Position numbers and translations under genes: made by a program. Shown here piece after piece: positions 52,200 to 62,672 of a stretch of DNA of 64,000 nucleotides; position 1 is the stretch's first letter, and every line of letters begins with the position of its first letter. Source of the DNA: Yoonia sp. BS5-3 (lineage in GTDB: Bacteria > Pseudomonadota > Alphaproteobacteria > Rhodobacterales > Rhodobacteraceae); NCBI RefSeq assembly GCF_038069655.2, contig NZ_CP150951.2:1-64000 (forward strand), written 5' to 3'. The notes beneath the pieces were generated by a model. The model worked only from the letters and a program-made list of their open reading frames with translations, made no database searches and was not told where the DNA came from.

Positions 52200-53960
52200 A
52201 TGACACAGACACAAGATCATGCGTTCCTCGGGGTCGCACAATCCGCAACAGGACGGCGCTGGATCGGCCCGTCTGTCGAGGAAGACAGGCTATCAGAGGC
52301 GATGGCGCAGACAAGCGACATGCCTGCCCCGCTTTGCCGCACATTGGTACGGCGCGGGGTCAACGCGGAGGAGGCGGCGGGGTTTCTCGCCCCGACATTG
52401 CGCGACTTGCTGCCCGACCCACATGCGCTGCGCGATATGGAAAAAGCGGCGGCGCGGTTTTTACAAGCCGTCAGAGATCGCGAAAAAATCGCGATCTTTG
52501 CCGATTATGATGTGGACGGCGGGGCCTCGGCGGCGCTGTTGATGACATGGCTGCGCGCGATGGATCTGCCCGCGACGCTGTATATCCCCGACAGGATTGA
52601 CGAAGGCTATGGACCAAACGAGGCAGCGATGAAGCAGCTCGCAGACGATCATCAGCTGATCATCTGCGTTGATTGCGGCACGCTTTCACACGGGCCCATT
52701 GCAGCGGCGACAGGCGCCGATGTGATCGTTCTGGATCACCATTTGGGCGGCGAAACGCTGCCGCCCGCCTGGGCCGTGGTGAACCCAAACAGACAAGATG
52801 AAGACGGGGCGCTTGGGCATCTTTGCGCCGCTGGCGTTGTGTTTTTGATGCTGGTCGAGGCGAACAGACAGATGCGCGCGCAGGATCACAAGGGCCCCGA
52901 TTTGATGGGGATGCTCGATCTTGTGGCGCTGGCGACTGTGGCCGATGTGGCGCCGCTGACGGGGGTAAACCGGGCCTTCGTGCGCCAGGGACTGGCCGTG
53001 ATGGCGCGCAGGCAACGGGTGGGGTTGACGGCCCTCGCGGATATCGCAGGGCTGGATCAGGCGCCCAATAGCTACCATCTTGGCTTTTTGCTGGGTCCGC
53101 GGGTGAATGCGGGCGGGCGGATCGGCAAGGCTGATCTTGGGGCACGGCTGCTCGCAACCGATGACCCTGCCGAAGCACAAGCGTTGGCCGAAAGGCTGGA
53201 CCAGCTGAACACCGAACGCCGCGAGGTCGAGGCAAACGTGCGCGAACAGGCCATGGAACAGGCAACGACGCGCGGCATCGACGGGCCGCTGGTCTGGGCG
53301 GCAGGCGAAGGCTGGCACCCGGGCGTTGTGGGGATCGTGGCCGCACGGCTGAAAGAGGCGACGAACCGGCCCGCCATTGTTATTGGGCTGGACGGGGATG
53401 AGGGCAAAGGCTCGGGCCGCTCGGTCTCGGGCATCGATCTGGGGGCGGCGATCCAGCGCACGGCCCATGAAGGACTGCTCATCAAGGGCGGCGGGCATAA
53501 AATGGCCGCGGGCCTGACCGTCGCGCGGGACCAGCTGGATGCGGCAATGGCGCGGCTAGGCGATCTTTTGGCCAAACAGGGGGCCGCTGATATCGGCCCT
53601 GCGGATTTGCGGATCGATTCGCTACTGATGCCTGGGGCAGCCAGCATTGAGCTCGTCAATCAGATGGAAAACGCGGGCCCCTTCGGCGCGGGTGCCCCTG
53701 CCCCACGCTTTGCTTTTCCCGATGTACAGATTCTGTTTGCCAAACAGGTGGGTGCGAACCATCTGAAAATCAGCTTTGGGGATGGCATGGGCGCACGCAT
53801 CGACGCGATCAGCTTTGGTGCCATGGACGGACCAATCGGGCCGATGCTCCTGCAGCATAACGGCGCCCGCTTCCATCTGGCCGGACGACTTGAAATCAAC
53901 ACTTGGCAAGGGCGTCAGTCTGTCCAATTGCGGCTTGAGGACGCGGTAGCGGCGCATTGA
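52200..53960 (+). CDS. recJ: Single-stranded-DNA-specific exonuclease RecJ
   Basis: 586 aa, 5'-3' exonuclease in recombination and mismatch repair. The DHH core is clear: ADYDVDGGASAALL, VDCGT, VLDHHLGG (the DHH motif), and LVALATVADVAPL. The DHHA1 domain includes GPRVNAGGRIGKADLGARLL and GGGHKMAAGLTV, and an OB-fold lies at the C-terminus. ATG at 52200 is taken over the in-frame ATG at 52188; neither has a strong ribosome-binding site. It ends 74 bp before tRNA-Glu. Confidence 0.95.
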   Translation: MTQTQDHAFLGVAQSATGRRWIGPSVEEDRLSEAMAQTSDMPAPLCRTLVRRGVNAEEAAGFLAPTLRDLLPDPHALRDMEKAAARFLQAVRDREKIAIFADYDVDGGASAALLMTWLRAMDLPATLYIPDRIDEGYGPNEAAMKQLADDHQLIICVDCGTLSHGPIAAATGADVIVLDHHLGGETLPPAWAVVNPNRQDEDGALGHLCAAGVVFLMLVEANRQMRAQDHKGPDLMGMLDLVALATVADVAPLTGVNRAFVRQGLAVMARRQRVGLTALADIAGLDQAPNSYHLGFLLGPRVNAGGRIGKADLGARLLATDDPAEAQALAERLDQLNTERREVEANVREQAMEQATTRGIDGPLVWAAGEGWHPGVVGIVAARLKEATNRPAIVIGLDGDEGKGSGRSVSGIDLGAAIQRTAHEGLLIKGGGHKMAAGLTVARDQLDAAMARLGDLLAKQGAADIGPADLRIDSLLMPGAASIELVNQMENAGPFGAGAPAPRFAFPDVQILFAKQVGANHLKISFGDGMGARIDAISFGAMDGPIGPMLLQHNGARFHLAGRLEINTWQGRQSVQLRLEDAVAAH

Positions 53961-54034
53961 AAAAACCGCACAAAAAGCGCAAAAACCCTCTTGCGTCTGT
54001 CCCGCGCATTCCCTAAAAGCGGCGCACCAACAGC

Positions 54035-54109
54035 GGTCCCTTCGTCTATCGGTTAGGACGCCAGGTTTTCAACCTGGAAAGAGGGGTTCGATTCCCCTAG
54101 GGACTGCCA
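54035..54109 (+). tRNA. tRNA-Glu (anticodon TTC)
   Basis: A complete cloverleaf with encoded CCA. Acceptor arms are GGTCCCT and AGGGACT with a terminal G-U pair, then discriminator G and CCA at 54107-54109. The anticodon stem CCAGG/CCTGG encloses the loop TTTTCAA with TTC at 54068-54070. The T arm is GAGGGGTTCGATTCCCCT. A plausible promoter upstream is TTGCGT, a 17-bp spacer and TAAAAG. No integrase or duplicated 3' end follows, so nothing suggests use as an attachment site. Confidence 0.97.
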
Positions 54110-54318
54110 TTGGTGCTTCTCTGGAAATGTTAGAATTATGACGCAGCCCTATCTGGTCCAGTCGCGTTGAGCACCCTTATCCGGGACCTGTACTGTGTGG
54201 CAGCGGCACACTGGGAACAGCCCGATCCGTTGTATGCAAATCCCAACGCAAGATTGGACATTTACTGTCGCGGCGGAAAGGCTACCTTCACAGAAAATGC
54301 ATCGAAGGGAGCCACCAT

Positions 54319-54747
54319 ATGCCACTCAAATATTTGCACACGATGGTCCGGGTCAAAGATCTGGAAAAATCCATGGCGTTCTATGCCCTGCTTGGACTTC
54401 AAGAAACACGTCGGATCGATAGTGAAGCCGGGCGGTTCAGCCTGATTTTCATGGCGCCCCCCGGGCAAGAGGATTGCCCGGTTGAGTTGACATATAATTG
54501 GGATGGCGATGATGCGTTACCAACCGACGGGCGGCATTTTGGGCATTTGGCCTACGAGGTCGATAATATCTATGAGATGTGCCAACACTTGATGGATAAC
54601 GGCGTAACCATCAACCGCCCGCCCCGTGAAGGCCGCATGGCTTTTGTCCGATCACCCGACAATATTTCGGTCGAATTGCTGCAAGCTGGCGACAATCTTC
54701 CCATCGCCGAGCCTTGGGCCAGCATGGAAAATACCGGCCATTGGTAA
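54319..54747 (+). CDS. gloA: Lactoylglutathione lyase (glyoxalase I)
   Basis: Converts the methylglyoxal-glutathione hemithioacetal to S-lactoylglutathione. 142 aa, VOC fold, with all four metal ligands of GloA in place: H7, E56, H76 and E119. GGGAG lies 7 bases before the ATG. Monocistronic, starting 209 bp after tRNA-Glu, an interval in which I see no other feature. Confidence 0.95.
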   Translation: MPLKYLHTMVRVKDLEKSMAFYALLGLQETRRIDSEAGRFSLIFMAPPGQEDCPVELTYNWDGDDALPTDGRHFGHLAYEVDNIYEMCQHLMDNGVTINRPPREGRMAFVRSPDNISVELLQAGDNLPIAEPWASMENTGHW

Positions 54748-54814
54748 AAGGGTAAGGGATCGCCACCCAAACTCGCCTCAGCCTCCCCCGCCACGGGGGA
54801 ACCGCGAAGAGCCC

Positions 54815-54839
54815 GATGGCAAGTTGAATCCTTGCCATC
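54815..54839. other. Stem-loop between convergent gloA and ldtR-like genes
   Basis: GATGGCAAG and CTTGCCATC form a perfect 9-bp stem around TTGAATC. A smaller one (TCCCCC/GGGGGA) lies at 54785-54801. Either may terminate transcription, but T-runs are missing. Confidence 0.45.
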
Positions 54840-54968
54840 ACCTGCCGATCACTGCGGGACGGGTGTTTGGTAGTCCCGACACCTTACGCGGCCATCAACG
54901 GCGGTGATACGCCTGAACTACAAAACGCGTCACGGGCGCTGCATCCCTAACCACGCCGAACAATCGCT

Positions 54969-55490
54969 TCAGTAAATATACCGAATCTGTTCGGTCCAAT
55001 ACCGTTCTACCCGGCGCAGTGAGGTCGTGATTTCCTCAATCCCATTCTGATCCAGCACATTGCGGTCAACGAGGCCGTCAGCGTGGGTTGCAAACAGCTG
55101 TTCGACGACATTGCGCACCTCGCGCCCCTTTTCGGTCAGACGAACGCGCACCGAACGGCGATCAATTTCGCTGCGTTGGTGGTGCATATAGCCCATATCA
55201 ACCAGCTTTTTCAGGTTATAGGATACGTTCGACCCCTGATAGTAACCACGGGTCTTCAATTCACCGGCCGTCACTTCGTTTTCGCCGACATTGAACAACA
55301 ACAAGGCCTGAACTGCGTTGATTTCCAGCACACCAACCCGTTCGAATTCATCCTTGATCACGTCCAGCAATAGGCGATGCAACCGTTCCACCAGGGTCAA
55401 CGCGTCCAAATAGGATGCCATGAAAGCTGCGCTGCGCGCCGCAGTCATCCCATCGGTCGCGGCTACGTCCAAGTCTGCATGAATGCTCAT
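54969..55490 (-). CDS. ldtR: MarR family regulator, LdtR type
   Basis: 173 aa winged-helix protein with a longer N-terminal helix than typical MarR. The core FERVGVLEINAVQALLLFNVGENEVTAGELKTRGYYQGSNVSYNLKKLVDMGYMHHQRSEIDRRSVRVRLTEKG closely follows the LdtR subgroup conserved across alphaproteobacteria, which controls L,D-transpeptidase and stress genes. ATG at 55490 with GGAG 8 bases upstream is preferred over a TTG at 55514. Confidence 0.88.
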   Translation of the reverse strand: MSIHADLDVAATDGMTAARSAAFMASYLDALTLVERLHRLLLDVIKDEFERVGVLEINAVQALLLFNVGENEVTAGELKTRGYYQGSNVSYNLKKLVDMGYMHHQRSEIDRRSVRVRLTEKGREVRNVVEQLFATHADGLVDRNVLDQNGIEEITTSLRRVERYWTEQIRYIY

Positions 55491-55593
55491 ATCATCTACT
55501 CCGCTTCTTCTCAAAACAACGGATAAGACGAAACAAAGAAAATTCAGTTAAAGCGAAAAATTGAAGATTTATTTGGATATGCGCGCGGTACCG

Positions 55594-55862
55594 TCATGCA
55601 GGGCGCGTCACACCCTCTGCCCCCGTAGCAATCAAGTCAATCAAGGCTTTATAATGCGCCGGTACAGCAAACTGCCCGCCGATCCATCCGTAAATATCGT
55701 GATCATTTTCGGTCAGTAGACGATCATAAAGCGCCAATGCGTCGCCATCCATGCCCGCCAAATGCACATCGGCAAAGGCCGATAGAATCAGATCCATTTC
55801 CTTGATGCCCCGGCGCATTGACCGCATGCGCATCCGTTTGATCATGTTTTCGCGTGTCTCGG

Positions 55863-55866
<4 letters not shown>
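55594..55866 (-). CDS. sdhE: Succinate dehydrogenase assembly factor 2 family (SdhE)
   Basis: 90 aa, all-helical. The flavinylation motif RRGIKEMD (RGxxE; about residues 18-25) is intact, followed by the conserved YDRLLTENDHDIYGWI segment. SdhE promotes covalent FAD attachment to SdhA. It overlaps the upstream XRE regulator gene by 4 bp. Confidence 0.93.
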
Positions 55867-57539
<1,673 letters not shown>

Positions 57540-57572
57540 GGTCAGGCCTCAAAAGCAGAACGGTAACGCCAT

Positions 57573-58298
57573 TCAAAACGCTGCGCTCTGCACGACGATT
57601 ATGCCGCCGGAAAGCAAGAGCAGCCCAAGAACCACGTTGTTGAAGGTGGCGGCACTGACACCGATGAACGCGCGCACCCCGATGGCCGCCCCAACCATGC
57701 TGCATGGCACCGCAACGGCCCCATAGATCATGAGCGTCCGGTCGAGCTTGCCAAAGAACACAAGCATGATGGCTGCGAAGCCAAGGATAATGAGGTTAAA
57801 TGGCTGGTAACGCTCGCGCTGCGCAATGGGCGACAGTTTGTTCAATTGCAGCCAGACCAAGGGGACAGGCCCCGATAGCCCGGCGAAACCACCCAGGATG
57901 CCCCCGAAAAAACCCACAAACCGGTCCGCGCGCCCATCTTTGTGATCGTTCCGGATCAGATCGGGCAGCCCTCTGAATTGCAGTGCTGCATAGATCACCA
58001 GAAAAATGCCAATCGCGGCCTTTACGGCCTGAGGGTTCAGATATCCCAATAACGCGGCCCCAAGCGGCACGCCAACAAGCCCGCCGGACACCAAATGCGC
58101 CGACCGGCCCCATTTCATTTGTCCTGACAAGCGGATCAGCCCAACCACCTGCCCCGCCAAAGCAGAGATGATGATCAAAGGCGGCACGACATCGGCAGGC
58201 AACACGAGAAACCAAAATCCCGATGCGACCAATGCCGTACCAAAGCCTGCGAACCCGTTCACGAAACCTGCGATGACGGCCCCAAGGGCCAACACCAC
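57573..58298 (-). CDS. TSUP (TauE/SafE) family permease
   Basis: 241 aa with seven or eight hydrophobic segments and the TSUP repeats GAVIAGFVNGFAGFGTALVA and GFFGGILGGFAGLSGPVPLVWLQL. The family exports sulfite, sulfoacetate or similar anions; the substrate here is unknown. The start is taken as GTG at 58298. No ATG is available upstream before a non-coding stretch, so the first few residues are uncertain. It follows the M42 peptidase by 36 bp. Confidence 0.85.
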   Translation of the reverse strand: MVLALGAVIAGFVNGFAGFGTALVASGFWFLVLPADVVPPLIIISALAGQVVGLIRLSGQMKWGRSAHLVSGGLVGVPLGAALLGYLNPQAVKAAIGIFLVIYAALQFRGLPDLIRNDHKDGRADRFVGFFGGILGGFAGLSGPVPLVWLQLNKLSPIAQRERYQPFNLIILGFAAIMLVFFGKLDRTLMIYGAVAVPCSMVGAAIGVRAFIGVSAATFNNVVLGLLLLSGGIIVVQSAAF

Positions 58299-58334
58299 GA
58301 AAACAGAGATGTCGATGATGCGGACCCTTCGCCT

Positions 58335-59372
58335 TTACCCGTCGAATGCGGCCAGATAGGCCACCAGGATATCCAGCGCGGCTTGCAGATCACCCTTATC
58401 AATCATCTCGGTCACCGTATGGATGTAGCGTGTGCCGACAGTGATCCCCACTGCGCGTGCACCCGCCGCGGCCTGTTGCGCCGCCGCCCCGTCCTGTCCG
58501 CCTGCAGCGAGCATGGTACGTTGATAGGGGATCTCTTTGTCGCGGGCGAGCGTTTCGATCTCGGATACCAGCGCTTTGTCTGCGATGAACGACGAATCTC
58601 GGACATGCAGACCGAACCCTTCACCTTGTTGCGTGGTCGCGTCTTTATCTGGGATACCCGGCGTGTCGCATGCAAGGGTGACATCAATACCCAAACCAAT
58701 ATCAGGTTTGATTGCAAAAGATGCTGTTCGTGCGCCACGCAGCCCGACCTCTTCCTGACAGGTGAAAGCCACGTGAATCTCGGCGCCTTTGCCCTGATCG
58801 CCAAGTTGGCGCATCGCCTCGATCCCAAGCCAGCAAGCGATCCGGTTATCCAGCGCCTTGGAGACGAATTTATCGCCCATCTCAAGGAATGGTTCATCCA
58901 TCACAACAAAATCGCCGATTTTGACAAGATCGCGGGCTGCTTCACCCAGGCCCAAATCAACAAAAAACTCACCCACATCAGGTACTTTCTTGCGATCTTC
59001 CGGGGCAGAGATATGGATCGGCTTGCCGCCCGGGTTCATCACGCCTTTATAATCGCCCTCATCGGTGCAAACCAAAACCCGGCGTGAAAACAGGTTGCGG
59101 GGGTCAAAGCCGCCAACGGGCTGCAAATACAGAAACCCCTTTTTGTCGATATGGCTGACCAGAAATCCGATCTCATCCATATGGCAAAGCAGCATGATTC
59201 TGGGCGCGTCATCTTTCACTGCGTCCCTGCGGCACAGAAGCGAGCCCATCGGATCGGTCTCAACTGTGTCAAAAATGCCATCAATTTCGGATGTGATCAG
59301 ATCGCGCACCCGGTGCTCATGTCCGGGAACACCGGGGGTTTCACACAGCCGCTTGAGAAGGTCGATATTCAT
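58335..59372 (-). CDS. M42 family metallopeptidase (glutamyl aminopeptidase/endoglucanase-like)
   Basis: 345 aa, dinuclear-metal aminopeptidase of the M42 family (TET complexes). Ligand motifs are present: LLCHMDEIGF (His-x-Asp), ALDNRIACWLG (bridging Asp), CQEEVGLRG (catalytic and ligand Glu), GIDVTLACDTPG, and RYIHTVTEM (His). AGGAG lies 8 bases before the ATG at 59372; a longer frame exists upstream but has no homology. Cytosolic, with no signal peptide. Confidence 0.93.
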   Translation of the reverse strand: MNIDLLKRLCETPGVPGHEHRVRDLITSEIDGIFDTVETDPMGSLLCRRDAVKDDAPRIMLLCHMDEIGFLVSHIDKKGFLYLQPVGGFDPRNLFSRRVLVCTDEGDYKGVMNPGGKPIHISAPEDRKKVPDVGEFFVDLGLGEAARDLVKIGDFVVMDEPFLEMGDKFVSKALDNRIACWLGIEAMRQLGDQGKGAEIHVAFTCQEEVGLRGARTASFAIKPDIGLGIDVTLACDTPGIPDKDATTQQGEGFGLHVRDSSFIADKALVSEIETLARDKEIPYQRTMLAAGGQDGAAAQQAAAGARAVGITVGTRYIHTVTEMIDKGDLQAALDILVAYLAAFDG

Positions 59373-59630
59373 GAGAACGCTCCTGTTTTTCAGGGGCCAG
59401 ACTGGGGCTACCCGGCCAGGAACGCAACTGCGATTGTGACTTAACAGGTGCAATTTTCCGGGCCTTTGTCCAGGAACAACCCCACCGATGCAAAACTGCA
59501 TAAGCACTATGCGGGTCATAAACTTCCGGTGTTTTCATCCCTTGGCTAGAACCTCAAGCACGGCAGTCGACGGTCTTTGCAAACCAAATTTCCCGGCTGC
59601 CATCGATGTTAGAAAGCCAAAGGATTTGAA

Positions 59631-60269
59631 ATGAAACATCAATATTTACTGACTGTTGCAGGCTGCCTGTTCGCAAACACCGCAATCGCTGGCGGATTGG
59701 CAGACCCGATTATTCCGGCGCCCCTGCCCGTTCCCCCGGCCCCGATTGCGCAGCCACTTGATTGGTATGCAGGTTTGCAAGCCGGGCCAGGCGAAGGTGA
59801 GGTTGTCAGCAATGGCGACGCCGGTGAACAACAACAGGTTGATCTGTCCGGTCCATTCTTTGGCCTGCACGCAGGTGTACAACGCCAATTCGGCAGCCTG
59901 ACTGCCGGGATTGAGATTGATTACAACACCTCCAATGTCGATCTTGAAGACAGCGGCACCGATACCGTCATTGAGATGGACACGTTGGCCCATCTGAAGC
60001 TGCGCGCCGGTACCGAGGTTGGCCCAGCCTTTATCTATGGCACCGCCGGGTTGGCTTACGCATCGCTTTCGGCTGAACCGGTTGTTGGTGACCCTTTTGA
60101 TGAAAGCGACACCGCCCCGTTCTACGGTCTTGGGGCCGATGTGATGGTCAGCCAGAACATCTCGGTCGGGGGCGAAGTGCTGGTCCATAATTTCGAGGAT
60201 TTCAGCGGTGAAGAAGGTTTGGAGGTTGATTTGACAACGGCCATGCTGCGGGTGTCCTACCACTTTTAG
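59631..60269 (+). CDS. Outer-membrane beta-barrel protein (OmpA-like barrel), paralogue 1
   Basis: 212 aa: signal peptide (about 1-20), a proline-rich linker (IPAPLPVPPAPIAQPLD), then an eight-stranded barrel pattern (WYAGLQAGPGEGEV, FFGLHAGVQRQFGSLTAGIEIDYN, KLRAGTEVGPAFIYGTAGLAYAS, FYGLGADVMVSQNISVGGEVLVHNF) ending in VSYHF with terminal Phe. It belongs to the OMP_b-brl group with roles in envelope stability or adhesion. It is followed by a clear tandem paralogue. Confidence 0.88.
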   Translation: MKHQYLLTVAGCLFANTAIAGGLADPIIPAPLPVPPAPIAQPLDWYAGLQAGPGEGEVVSNGDAGEQQQVDLSGPFFGLHAGVQRQFGSLTAGIEIDYNTSNVDLEDSGTDTVIEMDTLAHLKLRAGTEVGPAFIYGTAGLAYASLSAEPVVGDPFDESDTAPFYGLGADVMVSQNISVGGEVLVHNFEDFSGEEGLEVDLTTAMLRVSYHF

Positions 60270-60401
60270 GGCAACATCCAATCATTTCGAACCAAACTCT
60301 GGCCGGGCGCTTGCATGTCGCGCCCGGTCAATTTCCCCCTTCGCGTTAACAATTGCCCGTTTTTACCCGTCTTCTTTCAACCCAAAATACAAGAGGCTTC
60401 C

Positions 60402-61037
60402 ATGAAAAATTATAGACTTCATAGTATCATTCTTACCGCGATTGCATCGGCAAGCACGGCCAGCGCCGGCGGCTTGAGCGAGCCGATCATCCCCGTCTTG
60501 CAAGCCGTTCCGCCCGCCATTGTCCCGCCTAATGATTGGTATGTCGGCGCCCAGGTCGGCGCCATTTCCGCCGACCTTCCGTTCATCATCGTTGAGGGCC
60601 CATTGGGTACCGAAGAGGCCAGCGGCACGCTTTACGGGCTTCACGCAGGTGTCCAGCGTGCTTTTGGCGCGATGAAGGCCGGGGTTGAGCTGGATTACAA
60701 CACCACCTCTGACGTGCTTGAGGCGGATGAAAGCGGCGCGACCCTTGATCTGGAAACCCTGATGCATCTGAAACTACGCGCCGGTGCAGATGTGGGCCCC
60801 GCGTTTTTGTATGGAACCGCGGGCCTTGCCTATGCATCGGGTGAGGCAGAGACGGCAGGTTTCACTTATGAGTTGTCGGACACGGCCCCATTTTTTGGGA
60901 TTGGTGCGGACGTAATGGTGTCGCAGAATATCTCGGTCGGGGGTGAAGTGTTGATGCATCAATTCGATGATGTGGATGACACCGGTCTTGATATTGAATT
61001 CACAACCGCAATGCTGCGTGTTTCCTACCACTTTTAG
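60402..61037 (+). CDS. Outer-membrane beta-barrel protein, paralogue 2
   Basis: 211 aa with the same layout as the preceding gene: signal peptide, linker IPVLQAVPPAIVPPND, barrel and terminal MLRVSYHF. Long stretches are shared, for example GADVMVSQNISVGGEVL and KLRAG...VGPAF(L/I)YGTAGLAYAS, which shows a tandem duplication. ATG at 60402 begins the signal peptide; the open frame extends upstream without homology. The 132 bp between the pair has no feature I can name. Confidence 0.88.
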   Translation: MKNYRLHSIILTAIASASTASAGGLSEPIIPVLQAVPPAIVPPNDWYVGAQVGAISADLPFIIVEGPLGTEEASGTLYGLHAGVQRAFGAMKAGVELDYNTTSDVLEADESGATLDLETLMHLKLRAGADVGPAFLYGTAGLAYASGEAETAGFTYELSDTAPFFGIGADVMVSQNISVGGEVLMHQFDDVDDTGLDIEFTTAMLRVSYHF

Positions 61038-61049
61038 AACCGCGAATGC

Positions 61050-61089
61050 ACAAAAGGCGCGGCAATAGATAGATTGCCGCGCCTTTTGT
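61050..61089. terminator. Strong bidirectional terminator
   Basis: A 17-bp perfect stem (61050-61066 with 61073-61089) around the loop AGATAG; its ends ACAAAAGG and CCTTTTGT supply A and T runs on both strands. It serves the convergent barrel and small-protein genes. Confidence 0.88.
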
Positions 61090-61116
61090 CATGTTTTAAG
61101 GGGCCTCAAACCCGGT

Positions 61117-61344
61117 TCAGGCTTTGCCGGTGAACTTTGCGATCAAGTCGTCAAGGTCCAGGCCGAGACTATCAAGCATGGAAAGATCAAATCCTTTTTC
61201 CTCGATAAAGGTTTTCGCGGCCTCAATATCGAGGTTTTCAAGCATGGATGCATCGACACCCAGCTCTTCAAGCTTTGCTGCAAAGTCGAAATCGCCGCCG
61301 CCTACTGCGCCCGCCAATTTGCCTACAATATTGCCTAGGTCCAT
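61117..61344 (-). CDS. Small acidic conserved hypothetical protein
   Basis: 75 aa, helical and acidic (MDLGNIVGKLAGAVGGG, then LEELGVDASMLENLDIEAAKTFIEEKGFDLSMLDSLGLDLDDLIAKFTGKA), with two similar D-x-S-M-L repeats. AGGAGA precedes the ATG at 61344. Small proteins like this occur next to ubiK in roseobacters; I know no function. Confidence 0.75.
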   Translation of the reverse strand: MDLGNIVGKLAGAVGGGDFDFAAKLEELGVDASMLENLDIEAAKTFIEEKGFDLSMLDSLGLDLDDLIAKFTGKA

Positions 61345-61442
61345 CGGTCTCTCCTGTCTGGAATATTCATCTGCCCCCATCATGCGTAGGATTGCTGCGC
61401 AAACCTAGGGGGAAAGTTCCGAAATTTCGCGCAAACCGGCGC

Positions 61443-61688
61443 TTATTTCTTTTCCGCTTCCAAGGCCGCCAAACGTGCAGCAAGCGCATCATTCTCTTCG
61501 CGGGCCTTTTGCGCCATTGCCCGAACGGCATCAAATTCCTCGCGCGTGACGAAATCACGATCAGCAAGCCAACGATCCATCATCGATGACATTGCGGTCT
61601 GCGCTTCGTCCTTAGCACCCTGCGCCACCCCCATGGCATTTGTCATCAGCTGGCTAAGATCGTCGAAAAACTTGTTCTTGCTCTGCAT
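61443..61688 (-). CDS. ubiK: Ubiquinone biosynthesis accessory factor UbiK (BMFP family)
   Basis: 81 aa. N-terminal amphipathic helix (KNKFFDDLSQLMTNAMGVAQGAKDEA) and a C-terminal coiled coil (FVTREEFDAVRAMAQKAREENDALAARLAALEAEKK) that trimerises in the family. UbiK assists Ubi-complex enzymes and membrane contact. GGAGAG lies just before the ATG at 61688. Confidence 0.88.
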   Translation of the reverse strand: MQSKNKFFDDLSQLMTNAMGVAQGAKDEAQTAMSSMMDRWLADRDFVTREEFDAVRAMAQKAREENDALAARLAALEAEKK

Positions 61689-61793
61689 GGCTCTCTCCAA
61701 ATCCGATTACCTCTTATATGGGGTTAAGCAAAGGTCGGCACAACCCAACAAGGCTGGTTGACTTCGTGGCAGCCCCGGACAAGGAATGGCCCT

Positions 61794-62672
61794 ATGTTCG
61801 CAGCAATTCCCTTTCCCGATATCTCGCCTGAGATTTTCTCAGTCACGCTGTTTGGTATCGCGATCACCTTGCGGTGGTACGCCATGGCCTATGTGGTCGG
61901 GATCTATCTGGGATGGCAGATCATAAAAGCCGCATTGCGCCGACCGCAGCTTTGGCGGAATGGCGCGCCGATGCAGATCAGCCAACTTGAAGATTTGCTC
62001 ACCTACATCGTCATGGGTGTTATTGGCGGCGGCCGCTTGGGCTATGTGCTGTTTTACAGACCAGGTGAGTATCTCAGCAATCCGCTGGATATTCTGAAAA
62101 TCTGGGAGGGCGGGCTGTCTTTTCATGGCGGCTTTCTGGGCGTCGTGGTGGGCGTTTACCTGTTCAGCCGCAGGCACAAAGTGCCCCTACCCGATCTGGC
62201 CGATATCATCGCGGTCTCGGCCACACCTGCCGTGCTCTTGGTCCGCTGCGCCAATTTCATCAATGCCGAGCTTTGGGGCCGCCCGACGGACCTGCCCTGG
62301 GGCGTCATCTTTCCTGGCGCTGCAGCGCAATCTTGTGCCACGGTTGGCACGCCCTGCGTGCGGCACCCCTCGCAGCTTTATGAGGCGGGGCTTGAAGGTT
62401 TGCTGCTTGGCACGATCCTGATGCTGCTAGCCTTCCGCTTTGGTGGGTTGAAAAAACCATGGCTTCTGACGGGTGTCTTTTTTGCAGGTTACGGCTTTGC
62501 CCGTTTTCTGGTTGAGTTCGTCCGCCAGCCCGATGCGCAATTTGTCAGCATTGGCAACGAATTAGGGCTCGCCCTACATTATAACGGCTACGGGCTGACC
62601 ATGGGACAGCTACTCACGCTTCCGATGATTGTTGTCGGCCTAATGCTGATTTTCTTTGCCCGGCGCAGATGA
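61794..62672 (+). CDS. lgt: Prolipoprotein diacylglyceryl transferase
   Basis: Transfers diacylglycerol from phosphatidylglycerol to the lipobox cysteine of prolipoproteins, in the inner membrane. 292 aa with seven membrane spans. The Lgt signature GGRLGYVLFYRPGEYLSNPLDILKIWEGGLSFHGGFLG is present, as is RCANFINAELWGRPTDLPWGVIFP with the essential Arg/Asn residues. AAGGA lies 8-9 bases before the ATG at 61794. The stop overlaps midA by 4 bp. Confidence 0.96.
   Translation: MFAAIPFPDISPEIFSVTLFGIAITLRWYAMAYVVGIYLGWQIIKAALRRPQLWRNGAPMQISQLEDLLTYIVMGVIGGGRLGYVLFYRPGEYLSNPLDILKIWEGGLSFHGGFLGVVVGVYLFSRRHKVPLPDLADIIAVSATPAVLLVRCANFINAELWGRPTDLPWGVIFPGAAAQSCATVGTPCVRHPSQLYEAGLEGLLLGTILMLLAFRFGGLKKPWLLTGVFFAGYGFARFLVEFVRQPDAQFVSIGNELGLALHYNGYGLTMGQLLTLPMIVVGLMLIFFARRR

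Noticed and set aside
54035-54318. tRNA-Glu as an integration site
   Set aside because: No integrase gene or repeated tRNA 3' end is found downstream; gloA follows directly.
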